Assembly (NCBI GenBank): GCA_037178625.1
Contig: CM074139.1
Coordinates: 2,294,001-2,358,000, forward strand
Source of the DNA: Skeletonema tropicum
Taxonomy: Eukaryota > Bacillariophyta > Thalassiosirophyceae > Thalassiosirales > Thalassiosiraceae
Length of the DNA stretch: 64,000 nt
Reading direction: 5' to 3'
Of this stretch, positions 48,251-58,213 are shown piece after piece; position 1 is the stretch's first letter, and every line of letters starts with the position of its first letter. Under the pieces are notes generated by a model, which was given only the letters and a program-made list of their open reading frames with translations, made no database searches and was not told the DNA's origin. The position numbers and the translations under genes were made by a program.

Positions 48251-50294
48251 TTGTGAGCAGCTTTCTTTGTTTTGTGTGTGGATGTTTCAGTTCGGAAATA
48301 CCGAACAACTTCTAGAGTTCTTGTCCAGGAAAGGTCATAGGGGGGGGGGGGGCAGCCTAATGCAGTGGTAGATAAATAAATAAATAAATAAGATGCAGAT
48401 CTGTTTTGTGCGAGGTATCAGATTCCACATCCACAGCTAAGCAGCAGGCGCTCCCAGAAAAGATATTTGTATAGATGAATAAATACGTAACATGCATGTG
48501 TGAGACAAAAGTGAAAGTCACTTACAATCCGCCAATTAGAGTTTGCTTAGTGAGGAGATTGATCGTGTTCTTCGTTCATCCAATGAAACGATGCGATGCG
48601 TGCTGCTACTTACTTATGGTGAATGAGGTTTCGCAGTAGTATGGATGTCCTAGTACTACAGGCTAATGTCTGTTGCCCTTACGTAGTTCTTGTCTTTTCA
48701 TCAGTGTGACTACTTACTCTGAGGGATGTATTCACCTTCCAACAAACAGTACAGAAACATAAATGGTCACGAATTCTCCTTTAGCTTGATGTAAATGTAA
48801 GTGTAAGGCAGGGAAAAGATCTTGCATATCTCTCAGAAAGTGTTATCTTCTGGACAGTGAGATTGCAACAGCTCTCTAGAGAGAAGAGCTAGTCGACAAA
48901 ACAGCGCTATCAAGATAGGCGAGCCAGAAGAAGAATATTGACGAATATTCGCTCAGTGCGTAAAATCGACGTACCCCCTGCCAATGCGCGCAGGTCATCG
49001 GTTATCGCTTTCCACGTCCACGCACAACAATAATTCCACCACTGCCGTCAATATTGTCAATGTTGTATTCATCATAATCGCCAACTCCCTCGCCTTCGGC
49101 TCACTTCACTCGCTTTAGTAGGATGCTTTGCCTCGCTACTGCTCATCCTCACCTCATCATTGACTTGCTTTGGCTGCGCTCGGCAATGATGGTTGGTTGT
49201 TATGCTGCTACTCCCAACCGCATCATCATCATTGCCGACGTGTTAGTACTGCTTGTAGGTTCTGGTTCTGCTTGTGGTTGGAGGAGGACGATGATGAGGT
49301 TGGGAGTAGATGCTGCGGTTGGGATTAGAATGTTGGTATTGGGGATTGGTTGATTGTATATAATATTCATCCACTGCTCGCCGACCGAAGGGAGGGGGGA
49401 GCCAATGGTAGTGTGTGGGTCACTTATATTGGACGGTACATGCACCATGATGAGTGATGATGATGAGGCTGATCGATGCTTCTGTCTTCAGCGCAGCGTT
49501 GGATATCAATATCACCCGTGCCAACTGTCATGATCTTACGGCGAGATCGTGGAGGAAGGTTCTTGTAGCTGGGACATTAGGATAGCGGAAGTTGATAGCA
49601 TTTACATACTTCTGCCCGAAATTTTCCGATCCCTGGAAGCTGGCAATGAAATCTACCGTCGGGCATCCTAGGTTAACCTGAAAAGGTTCAAGGAAGTATG
49701 TTGGAGCACCGGACTTTTGTTGGGCGTGTAAGAAGAAGTTGGAAGTACGCAATAGCAAGAAGAATTCTTTTCGTGAGTGACCTGACAATTGACTCCCGTG
49801 CGGGTGTCGAATCCCTATGTAAAGTTAATGGTGTCAGTCATGTCAAGAGGTCACACTTTCACTTCCCCTATGAGAAGTATTGCATTTTTGAAGCCGTACA
49901 CAAGAAGTGTCAGAAGTTTACGACCTCCATCAATCAAGAGATTGAAATCAATATCCACTGAAAGAATAATTTATAGACAGGAAGTAGTTATTGGCCTACT
50001 TATCGTTGACCTCACTACACTCGATGGTGGCCTGGCATAGACATGACTCGCGTGCGGGTCTCAATCCTTATGCGAGAAGTGCAAGTAAATTTTGGCTTTC
50101 CCTATGAGAAGATAGATAAATAGACTATTTTAGTGACTACTCCTACTTTAACTTTATCTTTATGAGATGGGCCCTGACGTACTTTAAAATTTCAGGCCGT
50201 GAAAAAGTCAAAGAGTTCAGTTTGGCCTGCCAAGAAGTGAGACAAACGCCACGTCAAAGAATGGATCACCCAATGAACTGAGCTGCTGGAGGCG
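48251..50294. other. Intergenic with dispersed-repeat remnants
   Basis: A G-run (48342-48353) and TAAA microsatellite (~48370-48391) follow the gene. 49080-49530 is a diverged, rearranged relative of the array spacer: CGGCAATGATG and CCCAACCGCATCATCATC blocks, then CTTCAGCGCAGCGTTGGAT followed by CGTGCCAACT. At 49528-49788 a minus-strand frame (PTYFLEPFQVNLGCPTVDF and onward) looks protein-like but lacks a credible gene context. GTGCGGGT-centred repeats lie at ~49800 and ~50055. No intact gene is supported. Confidence 0.4.
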
Positions 50295-50766
50295 GCACAC
50301 ATCCCCATAAACCAGTTTCATCATGATTGCAAGAACTATCATCACTGCTATCTTATCCTGTGGACTCTACCAAGTCACAATGCCAACATTGGTTGGCCTA
50401 CTTGCCCTCTCTACGGCATATCTCCTCTACGTCTTCTGGGTCTTCAAGAAGTGGAATGCCGACTTTTCAGGGCATCGCATAAATCGTGGACACAAACATT
50501 GTCCAAGTAATCGCATGATGCCTCCCGTTAAGTCTTTGGAAGAAAACAAGAAATCGATCCTGCATAATAGCAAGTATCATGCAAATTTTGATGGTTGCGA
50601 ATTGTTGAATGATGTGAAGGACATGGCGGTTACGAGGAAGGAGAACCAAGTCATTCGTGAGATAGCCAAGAGATCGAATAGTTTGAGGGTGTCCCAGAAA
50701 GGATTTCGGCAGATGACTGGTCCTTTGCTCGGAGATTTGAATATGGTTGAAGAAGCGGAGGAGTTG
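50295..50766 (+). pseudogene. 5' fragment of the 46639 gene fused to a retrotransposon
   Basis: 472 bases matching 46611-47082 with no indel and one noted substitution (ATT for ATC, Ile-2). Covers the 5' UTR from 15 bases after the TATA-like box, ATG (50323) and 148 codons. It stops 14 bases before the intron donor. Sequence changes at ...GAGGAGTTG into the retrotransposon. The fused frame reads on to 50955 (210 codons), the last ~62 out of frame with the retrotransposon protein. Confidence 0.85.
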
Positions 50767-53700
50767 AACGTGGAGTACCTTTGCATCATCGTACTAACCT
50801 TTCCGAAGGCCAGTACGCTTCTACAGAGGACTTCGTTAGTTTGGATGCGAAGCCTGCAAAAAACTCTTCACCCGGAGAGGTATTGGCAGTCTACAATTCC
50901 AATGACCATGGCGAAAATCCCCACGATCATCATATGCCGGAAGCTACTACCCTAGTCCGTCGACAACGATTATCCATCGAAGAAACGTCCCCAGAGGAAA
51001 GCCGTCAGAAGCGAAGGCGCACAGAGCCTGCACGTGAAGTCACCTGCTGCTCATGCTCCATCGATTCTACCTGCAAATCCAATTTGTGCACATGTGCCAT
51101 CAAGAAGCAACTATGCACTTGTTGCGATCCTGGAACCAAGAAGCGATGCCAAAACTCGACTAGTCTGAAGGATCGGGTCCAATATACCCCAAATGGACCA
51201 GTAACTCTCCCGCACCCCCATGGTGGCAAGCTGTTGAAGAAAAAGGCTGAAGAGGAATCTAAGGCAAAAGCAAAAGCCATTAAGGAGGACAATAGGCCAC
51301 ATGATGATATCCGGAATCACTTCACCCCACGCCATGACTCAGATGCTGTTGACACTGCTGCGGTTGACCCATCTGAAGAAACGCAAAACACTGAAGTTGA
51401 AACCGATTCAAATGACCAGTCCGCTCTAGCTGGCCATGACGATTCACGAGAGGAGATATCTGAAGCAGACGACTCATCATACAGTGACCACTCGGCCACT
51501 GATGATGCCTCAGATGCAGAAGAAGAGCACAATTTGAAGAGGGGACCTGATTTGACAAACTGTGGCACAATCGATAGTACCGAGGCAGCCGGTTTGATCG
51601 TGGACAATATTGCCCACGGTGTCCGTGGACCGCTACCACCGGAGCTTTTCTACGGCTCAGAGCAGGACCCCAGCCATGGATCTTGTTGCATCAACCAGTT
51701 TTCACTTCTCCAGAGGAGGGGGAAACCGGGTGAACTTGATTTCAGATTGAGGTTGAGAAATGGAGATCAGACGTGGCCGGAGACGGATGAGGAGGATGAT
51801 AATGACGGAACAGCTGCCTCCCCTGAGGAGACAGCAGGAGTGGAAGAGGAGGATGAGGATGAGGATGAGAATGAGGAGACGACAGGGAAGGATTCAAGCT
51901 CAGAGGAAAGTGGAGAAGGCGGGAAGGATGATGGCACAGGAGGGATAGAGGGTATTATGTCGAGGAAAGAGCTTACGGAGGATGCGATCACGGCGATCGG
52001 CGGTCAAATTGCAAAGAAGGATGATAAACTTCAACCCCTTTCATGGTCAGACCGCAAACTTATTAGTGTGTATGGTGATACAATCCATCAGAATGATGGC
52101 ACTCATCTACACGGCCAACTATCTGCAGTGGATGACAGATACTACCAGAAACTCTATTCCAGGGTGGTGAAAAGTATTGCTCCGTTTTATGAGGTCTACC
52201 GCAACAAAGTTGGCGCTCGGTTTCTCAATATTCTTACAACCGAATTCAAAAATGTCCGAGAGGGCAAAATGAATGCAGAAAGAGCTCTCATGTTCCCTGC
52301 TTGTATCCTCACACGCAAGAGGGGATGCTCCAAGAGCGCAGACATCAAAAAGTTGATCACAACTCGTCTTGACCTCTGGGAGAAAGGAGATATTCTGTCG
52401 CTGGTTATAGCAGTGGAAGTTGAAGGACAATCGGGACGATTGGGGGGTCGTCCCATGGGAGACAATGGGATAGGCGAGTCGCAGGCTCGTCGATTTGCAT
52501 CTACACTTCAAAATGGTCACATTCGGAAGGCAGTTCGGGAGGTGACGGACCGAGGTCAAGGTGGTCTGTACAAGCCAACTGACCTTGACTCCAAGACGGG
52601 GGAGCCAGTCATTGATGTCCTGAGGTCAAAGTTCCCCTCCCCTGTGACTCCAGCTGAAGGGGACCCCCTCGTTTTCCAGAAACCCCTGGACTTCGAGGAA
52701 GAGGATGTAGTTGCTTTTGTTTATGTCGATTCGGATCACATTGAGAGTCGCTCTAGCAAACTTCATGGGGCTGCAGGCCCTTCTGGAGTGGATGGTATAA
52801 TGCTAAAAGCGTGGCTCACCCGACACGGAGCAGCTTCTGATGCTCTACGAGTTGAAATGGCGGAGTGGGCTACATGGCTTGGATGCGCACAACCGGATTA
52901 TGCCAAAATCCGAGCCCTCAACCACGTGCGTCTGCTTGCAGTGGATAAGGAGCCCGGAGTCCGCCCTTTGGGCTGTGGTGAAATCTGGATGCGGCTGATC
53001 TCTGGAACAATCCTTGATCTGTGCAAAGAGCGAGCGCGGGACGCCTGCAACAACGTCCAACTCTGTGCTGGACTTCAGGCGGGCATTGAAGGTGCAACTC
53101 ATGCCATTCTGGAAGTATTTCCAGAATTGGGTGGGTGGCTGAACATGCGAAGAGCGGCGAATAAGCCGGAGACGGAGATCAGAGATGGAGACGACGGAGG
53201 TGATGGAGATGGGTCAGATGATAGTGAGATGGAGAGTTCAAGTCAGAATGAAGAGCCACCGGCGGATGCCTCAACTGAGGAGGCGAGCTCTGACCCAACA
53301 CCCCCACCCTTCCCTGAATATCCCATCCAACCTGACACGGAAAACTCGCACTACATCCCAGAGAGTGGCTATGGCCTCCTCCTAGTGGATGCTCGCAATG
53401 CTTTCAATGAACTCAATCGATACAACATGTTGTGGGAGGTATACCATCGATGCCCCCCACTCGCAACGATGGCTTTCAACCGCTATCGACACCATAGCCT
53501 TTGCTTTATGCGGAATGAAATGGGAGAAGACCCTACTGTCATTGCGTGCAAGGAGGGCATCACGCAGGGGTGCTGCCTGTCTATGGTGTGCTATGGCATC
53601 GCCCTGATGCCACTAGCGGAATGGTTAAGGGAAAAAGTCCCTGGAGCTCTCCAACCTTGGTACGCTGATGATCTCGGCGGTGTCGGTACTGCACTCGATA

Positions 53701-55533
53701 ACGCTACTATGCTTCAGCTTCTCAAAGAAAGGGGGCCCTATGTTGGATACTATCCCGAACCAGATAAATCCCACTACATTTGTATGCCGCAAGATGAGGA
53801 TGCTGCACGAGCAGCCTTTGAAGCGGCTGGCATCTCGGAACTGAATTATGGACGCCACCACCGATACCTTGGTGGAGTGTATGGTGATGCAGCTGAGAAG
53901 GAGGAGTGGGTCAAGAAGAAAGTGGAACAGTGGGTATATTGCGTGGAAGTCCTTGGCAAATGTGCCTACACACAACCCCAGGCAGCCTATGCAGGTTTTG
54001 TACTGTCTCTTCAGAATGAATGGACATACTTATCGCGCATTGTGCCAAACGTGGGGCCCCTTCTTGCTCCGATTGAGGTTGCCATTAGAGAGAAATTTAT
54101 CCCACCTCTCTTTGGCATCTCCCCTTCGGAATTATCTGGAGAGTTGCGACACCTGCTTTCCCTTAGTGTGAAACATGCAGGCTTAGCAATCCGGTTCCCT
54201 GTGGAACAATCTGAGGATTGCTTCAAAACGTCGCGACAAGCGGTGGAACACCTGGTTGAAACGCTGGTCAATCGTCGGGAACTGTGCCCGAAAACCCACC
54301 AGTACTCAGCTATGATGGCTAAAATTGGATCGCAGGAAGCGAAGAAGCTTGATGCTGAGTACCATCTCACCCAGTGGGGGAGAGAGAAACCAGGTGATAA
54401 GAGGAGGTTGGAACGGATCTGTGAGACTGGATGTTGGCTGACGGCTGTCCCAAACCGCCTCAATGGCACGATCCTATCGGCTGAAGAGTTTCGAGACAAC
54501 GTACGTCTCCGGTACAACCTGAAGCCGATGGATTTGTCAGACCTATGCGATGGATGTGGTGCAAAAATGACGGTGGAACATGCTCTCCAATGCAAGGTGG
54601 GCGGTCTCGTCCATTGCCGCCACAATGATGTTACGAGAGAATTTGGCTCCTTGTGCAAGCAAGCCTTTACTCCCGGTGACGTTGAGTACGAACCCTTTAT
54701 CTACACTAGTACTCAACGCACTGCTGCAGAGGCAGAGGCTGCTGCCGCAGCAGAGGCTGAAAATACCACGCAACAACACAACGCAACTGATGGGTCGACC
54801 CCAGTGACAACAACGGAAGAGCGTGGAGATGTGATGGTCTCCCACTTCTGGAAGAGACAGCGTCGAACTGTCTTTGACACTCGCATCACCGACGCGGACT
54901 GCCGCTCCTACCGCAACAAGGCGCCTTCGGCTGTCTTGAGGCAACAAGAGAGGGAGAAAATCCGCAAGTACAAGGCAGCTTGTCTTGAACGACGTCGGGA
55001 CTTCACCCCCCTCTGCTTCACGGCTGATGGAATGCCAGGTAGAGAGGCCTTGAATGCGATGCGTCAACTGGGTACACACTTAGCTGAAAAGTGGGAGCGT
55101 CAGCGTAGCCAGATGATATTCTATGTGCGGGTACGCATGTCCCTTGCCCTAGTCCGGGCAAACTCCCTCCTGCTCAGAGGGAGTAGGGACAGGCACCACC
55201 GCATCCGGCCACTCATTGAGAATGGGCCGGGGATGTCCAACTGGCACACCTGGAGTGGGGAGTAATCCCCTCTCCCCCACCCCTGCGGTGGCAGAGGTTG
55301 AGTGAGGACTCTCACTCTCACCTGTCGAGAGGCAGTTGAGAGTAGGAGGGAGGAGGAACATACCATCACCTAGCACAGGTGACAAGAGGAGTGCGGACTT
55401 GCCACTGAACTAGAGATACCTAGACTGCACTCCTCTTATTACCTAAAATGGGCAAGTTCAGATCCAGCTTGCCCAGTAAACAGCTCCTGAATACCATCCT
55501 AAACTAATCACTTATTTATCTTTAAAAAAAAAA
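50767..55533 (+). mobile_element. Non-LTR retrotransposon, restriction-like-endonuclease type, 5' truncated or chimeric
   Basis: One long ORF with reverse transcriptase and a C-terminal endonuclease-like domain, then ~260 bases of 3' UTR and a 10-base A-tract (55524-55533). No LTRs and no AP-endonuclease domain. The 5' end abuts the gene fragment at 50766 and the ORF has no ATG until ~50936, so the original 5' end seems lost. I could not find a convincing target-site duplication. Confidence 0.8.
50781..55265 (+). CDS. Retrotransposon polyprotein: CXC-type Cys cluster, reverse transcriptase, zinc knuckle, RLE
   Basis: About 1494 codons open from 50751. No upstream ATG exists in frame and the first is near 50936. 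Order: a Cys-rich cluster (CCSCSIDSTC, then CTCAIKKQLCTCC, residues ~88-125) resembling CXC/tesmin-type or viral-type metal clusters; a long acidic linker; RT with GPSGVDG (~666), LLLVDARNAFNELNR (~864), KEGITQGCCLSM (~925) and the YADD catalytic box (~959); a zinc knuckle CDGCGAKMTVEHALQC (~1255). Then a PD-(D/E)XK-like nuclease region follows with RGDVMVS, VFDTRI, EREKIRKYKAAC and DFTPLCFTADG (1345-1418). This order matches non-LTR elements with a restriction-like endonuclease (R2/NeSL/HERO-type lineages); the exact clade cannot be named. Unusually, an acidic Ser/Asp/Glu insert (~800-855) separates RT motifs. The ORF is uninterrupted, suggesting a recent insertion. Confidence 0.8.
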   Translation: MHHRTNLSEGQYASTEDFVSLDAKPAKNSSPGEVLAVYNSNDHGENPHDHHMPEATTLVRRQRLSIEETSPEESRQKRRRTEPAREVTCCSCSIDSTCKSNLCTCAIKKQLCTCCDPGTKKRCQNSTSLKDRVQYTPNGPVTLPHPHGGKLLKKKAEEESKAKAKAIKEDNRPHDDIRNHFTPRHDSDAVDTAAVDPSEETQNTEVETDSNDQSALAGHDDSREEISEADDSSYSDHSATDDASDAEEEHNLKRGPDLTNCGTIDSTEAAGLIVDNIAHGVRGPLPPELFYGSEQDPSHGSCCINQFSLLQRRGKPGELDFRLRLRNGDQTWPETDEEDDNDGTAASPEETAGVEEEDEDEDENEETTGKDSSSEESGEGGKDDGTGGIEGIMSRKELTEDAITAIGGQIAKKDDKLQPLSWSDRKLISVYGDTIHQNDGTHLHGQLSAVDDRYYQKLYSRVVKSIAPFYEVYRNKVGARFLNILTTEFKNVREGKMNAERALMFPACILTRKRGCSKSADIKKLITTRLDLWEKGDILSLVIAVEVEGQSGRLGGRPMGDNGIGESQARRFASTLQNGHIRKAVREVTDRGQGGLYKPTDLDSKTGEPVIDVLRSKFPSPVTPAEGDPLVFQKPLDFEEEDVVAFVYVDSDHIESRSSKLHGAAGPSGVDGIMLKAWLTRHGAASDALRVEMAEWATWLGCAQPDYAKIRALNHVRLLAVDKEPGVRPLGCGEIWMRLISGTILDLCKERARDACNNVQLCAGLQAGIEGATHAILEVFPELGGWLNMRRAANKPETEIRDGDDGGDGDGSDDSEMESSSQNEEPPADASTEEASSDPTPPPFPEYPIQPDTENSHYIPESGYGLLLVDARNAFNELNRYNMLWEVYHRCPPLATMAFNRYRHHSLCFMRNEMGEDPTVIACKEGITQGCCLSMVCYGIALMPLAEWLREKVPGALQPWYADDLGGVGTALDNATMLQLLKERGPYVGYYPEPDKSHYICMPQDEDAARAAFEAAGISELNYGRHHRYLGGVYGDAAEKEEWVKKKVEQWVYCVEVLGKCAYTQPQAAYAGFVLSLQNEWTYLSRIVPNVGPLLAPIEVAIREKFIPPLFGISPSELSGELRHLLSLSVKHAGLAIRFPVEQSEDCFKTSRQAVEHLVETLVNRRELCPKTHQYSAMMAKIGSQEAKKLDAEYHLTQWGREKPGDKRRLERICETGCWLTAVPNRLNGTILSAEEFRDNVRLRYNLKPMDLSDLCDGCGAKMTVEHALQCKVGGLVHCRHNDVTREFGSLCKQAFTPGDVEYEPFIYTSTQRTAAEAEAAAAAEAENTTQQHNATDGSTPVTTTEERGDVMVSHFWKRQRRTVFDTRITDADCRSYRNKAPSAVLRQQEREKIRKYKAACLERRRDFTPLCFTADGMPGREALNAMRQLGTHLAEKWERQRSQMIFYVRVRMSLALVRANSLLLRGSRDRHHRIRPLIENGPGMSNWHTWSGE

Positions 55534-55632
55534 CTAATAATATAAATACATGGTAAGGATACATAACAAGGATAAAGATGGTGAGAAGTGAGTGATCGTC
55601 TAAGGGAATGAGACGTTCCGTGCTACACGAAA
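55266..55632 (+). other. Retrotransposon 3' UTR and flank
   Basis: Contains the inverted pair ACTCTCACTCTCACCTGTC / GAGAGTAGGAGG-type and a second pair around AGGAGTGCGGACTTGCC and GGCAAG...GCACTCCTCTT, which could fold as a 3' recognition structure. It ends in the A-tract. 55534-55632 matches nothing else in the window. Confidence 0.45.
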
Positions 55633-56501
55633 CGTGAGAGTTTGTCAATCTCAGTGCCGTCAGTTTAAATAGTAAGCGGCACCGAGCGCTACTGACTGTC
55701 GCATCAAAAAGTCACCAACAGCAGCTCAAGCAGCTCAAAAGTGACAATGGCCGATATCTTGTCTCCTACTTGGCCAATGACGGCGATAAGTGTCGTTTTG
55801 GAAAGCTGAGAGTGAGCTCTACCGCTTAGGTGTGTATTGAGCCTCATTGGACGACTTTTATTCATTCGTCTCGGTCAAAAACGGGTCCAGAAAGTGACCG
55901 GTAGGTAGGGCCAGAGCCGGCTCCGGAGCCAGATTTTCCAAGCAGAATTCCAATTTTGATCAAAATGAACGATATGACAACCAATCGAATCGTCTTTTCA
56001 AGCTGAATCGATTAGTACCATCATTACAATCAAGATCAAAATAATAACAATCACAGCTCGGCCGAAAGGCCTTGCAAAAGAGACACTTGTAGACGATCAG
56101 CCTCTTTCAGACGATCGGTACACATTGTGAGATCCAAAAACACACTTGTTGCAATGCTGCAAGATCCACAAATAATATAAAGGTGCTCGTCCTCCCTGCG
56201 GTCGCACTCGCAAAGACACTTCTCTTAATGGGGCGAATAACATGAATTGCAGGTGCAGCGGGCATTCAAACGCTTCGCTGAAGACACTTCTTTTTATCAG
56301 CCTCATCCTTACAGTCGCTCGGTACATGTACCGTCCAATATTACAAGTACCATCATTGGCTCCCCTCCCTTCGGTCGGCTCGCTTCTACCCCAATGCAAC
56401 AATCCAACAACAACAACAGCAATAGAGCAGCCGCCAATATCATCAATCCCCCAACATAACAATTAACCAATCCAACAACAGCAACCAACCTACTTATCAT
56501 T

Positions 56502-56586
56502 GCAGCAGTCAACCAACAATAGCAGCAGTAGCAACCAAATGATCATCTTGGTTGCTGCTGGAGGATTATTGTTGGTTGACTGCTGC
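56502..56586. repeat. Long foldback, right copy
   Basis: Same 19-base perfect arms as at 43552-43636. Confidence 0.85.
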
Positions 56587-57973
56587 TGCTGCTGCTGCTC
56601 CACTGGTTGCTGCTGCTGCTGGAAGGAGGATACACGACAGCAACATGACAGCTGCAGCAACCAAATGATGCCGAGGCCAGTTAATGATGATGGCGATTAA
56701 GTGGTTATTGAACACACTGATCGATGCTTCTGTCTTCAGTGCAACGTTCTTGGATCTTCAACATAACAACTGTCAAGTTCTCACTGAACCAAGCCGGTCG
56801 CATCTTCGACGTAACAATTGTCATTGACGGCGCTCTATTGCACCAACTGTATTGTGCGAACGATGGATGGTGTTGCTGTGACTAGGTTTTGGTCTCTCAA
56901 TCGAAACCGAGATAACTCTAGACTTAGAAGTTATAACCTTTCGCTTTGATAAGTCACAGGTTGAAAAAGACTTGCTTCGTTGTGGGTTCACGCCCGTCCT
57001 CACTTTGTGGCTGTGTTAAAAGTCCACTCGCTGAAGCTCTATCTGCCCACACAGGTTGCTGATGGGAAGACCTATGACCAAACGTCCCGAGACTTTGAGT
57101 TGGCAGCAACAAATTAACAGCCACAGAAGGTGTGAAGCATACTTGTCTAACTTACTTCGGTGGACACTCCTAAAGCTCAAATGTTCAACCAGAATTGATT
57201 GAAGATAGAACTATAGGACAACTGATAATCTCTCAACTGGCGCAGATTAGCACAGTAGGAGGGTTGCGTAGTAGTAGCAGTTCTGTCAGATCTCTCCAAC
57301 AAGGAAGTGGATTGCTCCAGATTTCTCCTCAGAAATCGTTCCGATGCGTCAATGGACTGTTGTTTATTTTATTTCTTATATCCTCTCTGTGAGATCAAGA
57401 TCAAGCGCATTTGCTTCCAAACTGCTTCAAAACCCTCTCTCCTACCTATAGTTTGCTGCTTGTCTTCGTCATTTTGCCAGAAGCGTTTCCGGCCCGCCGG
57501 CTGTGCAAAGAAGATGATGCCTCGTGGGGCTGTTGGTGGAGGAGATGAGAGGAGATGAGAGGAGCTCTCTACATATACATAGAAGGGAAAGGCCGGCCTT
57601 TCATCAGTAAAAGTCACAGTGACGTAAAAGACAGTTTCTGCTTCCCAACTTCAAGTGGATGGCTGAGGATCAGCCCTAGCTACAGCAATTTAGGATTACC
57701 CCTAAACCAAATATGCGACAGTAAGTTAGTATCAGCCCTAGCTACAGCAATTAAGGATTAACCCTAAACCAAATATGCGACAGTAAGTTAGTACCTCGAG
57801 ATCGGCGTATTCGCATCACATCTACATTGATCATGCGAACATGCGAACAATGCCCCAAGTATTATTGTTTATAAAGGCTACTTACCTGATGTTGTGTATA
57901 GTAAGCGCTATATAGTAAGCGCTATCCAATAATACTTACCATCATCGAACGGGATCATCATTAGGCCTATGTA

Positions 57974-58158
57974 CAGAGTGTCCACCGTATATAATTGCCC
58001 GCCTTGATACATGCCCGTCCACAGTAGTTGCCCGCTGGAAAATCCGGACACTGGAAGTCCGGACACTAACAGATAACGTGTTCCGTAATTGCCCGTCCAC
58101 TGTAGTTGCCCGTCCCAATGAGTGGACACACCCGCGGGCATCTACGGTGGACACACTG
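57974..58158. mobile_element. Tc1/mariner-like MITE (right copy)
   Basis: Same 185-base TA-flanked element as at 45020. It ends 55 bases upstream of the STAND gene's ATG, so it forms part of the proximal promoter or 5' UTR. Confidence 0.75.
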
Positions 58159-58213
58159 TACCATGACGATCTGTAACAGAAATTTAAAGTAGAGGCCTAC
58201 TTCTTACCTGACC

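Noticed and set aside
48342..48391. G-run and TAAA microsatellite
   Set aside because: Ordinary simple repeats, no further structure.
49528..49788. Protein-like minus-strand frame (PTYFLEPFQVNLGCP)
   Set aside because: Composition looks natural but there is no start, splice or homologous neighbour; at most an exon remnant.
49698..49961. Possible C-terminal fragment of a paralogue of the 46639 gene (FEAVHKKCQKF versus YEAVYQKAAK)
   Set aside because: Similarity is short and weak, and the upstream frame is not related.
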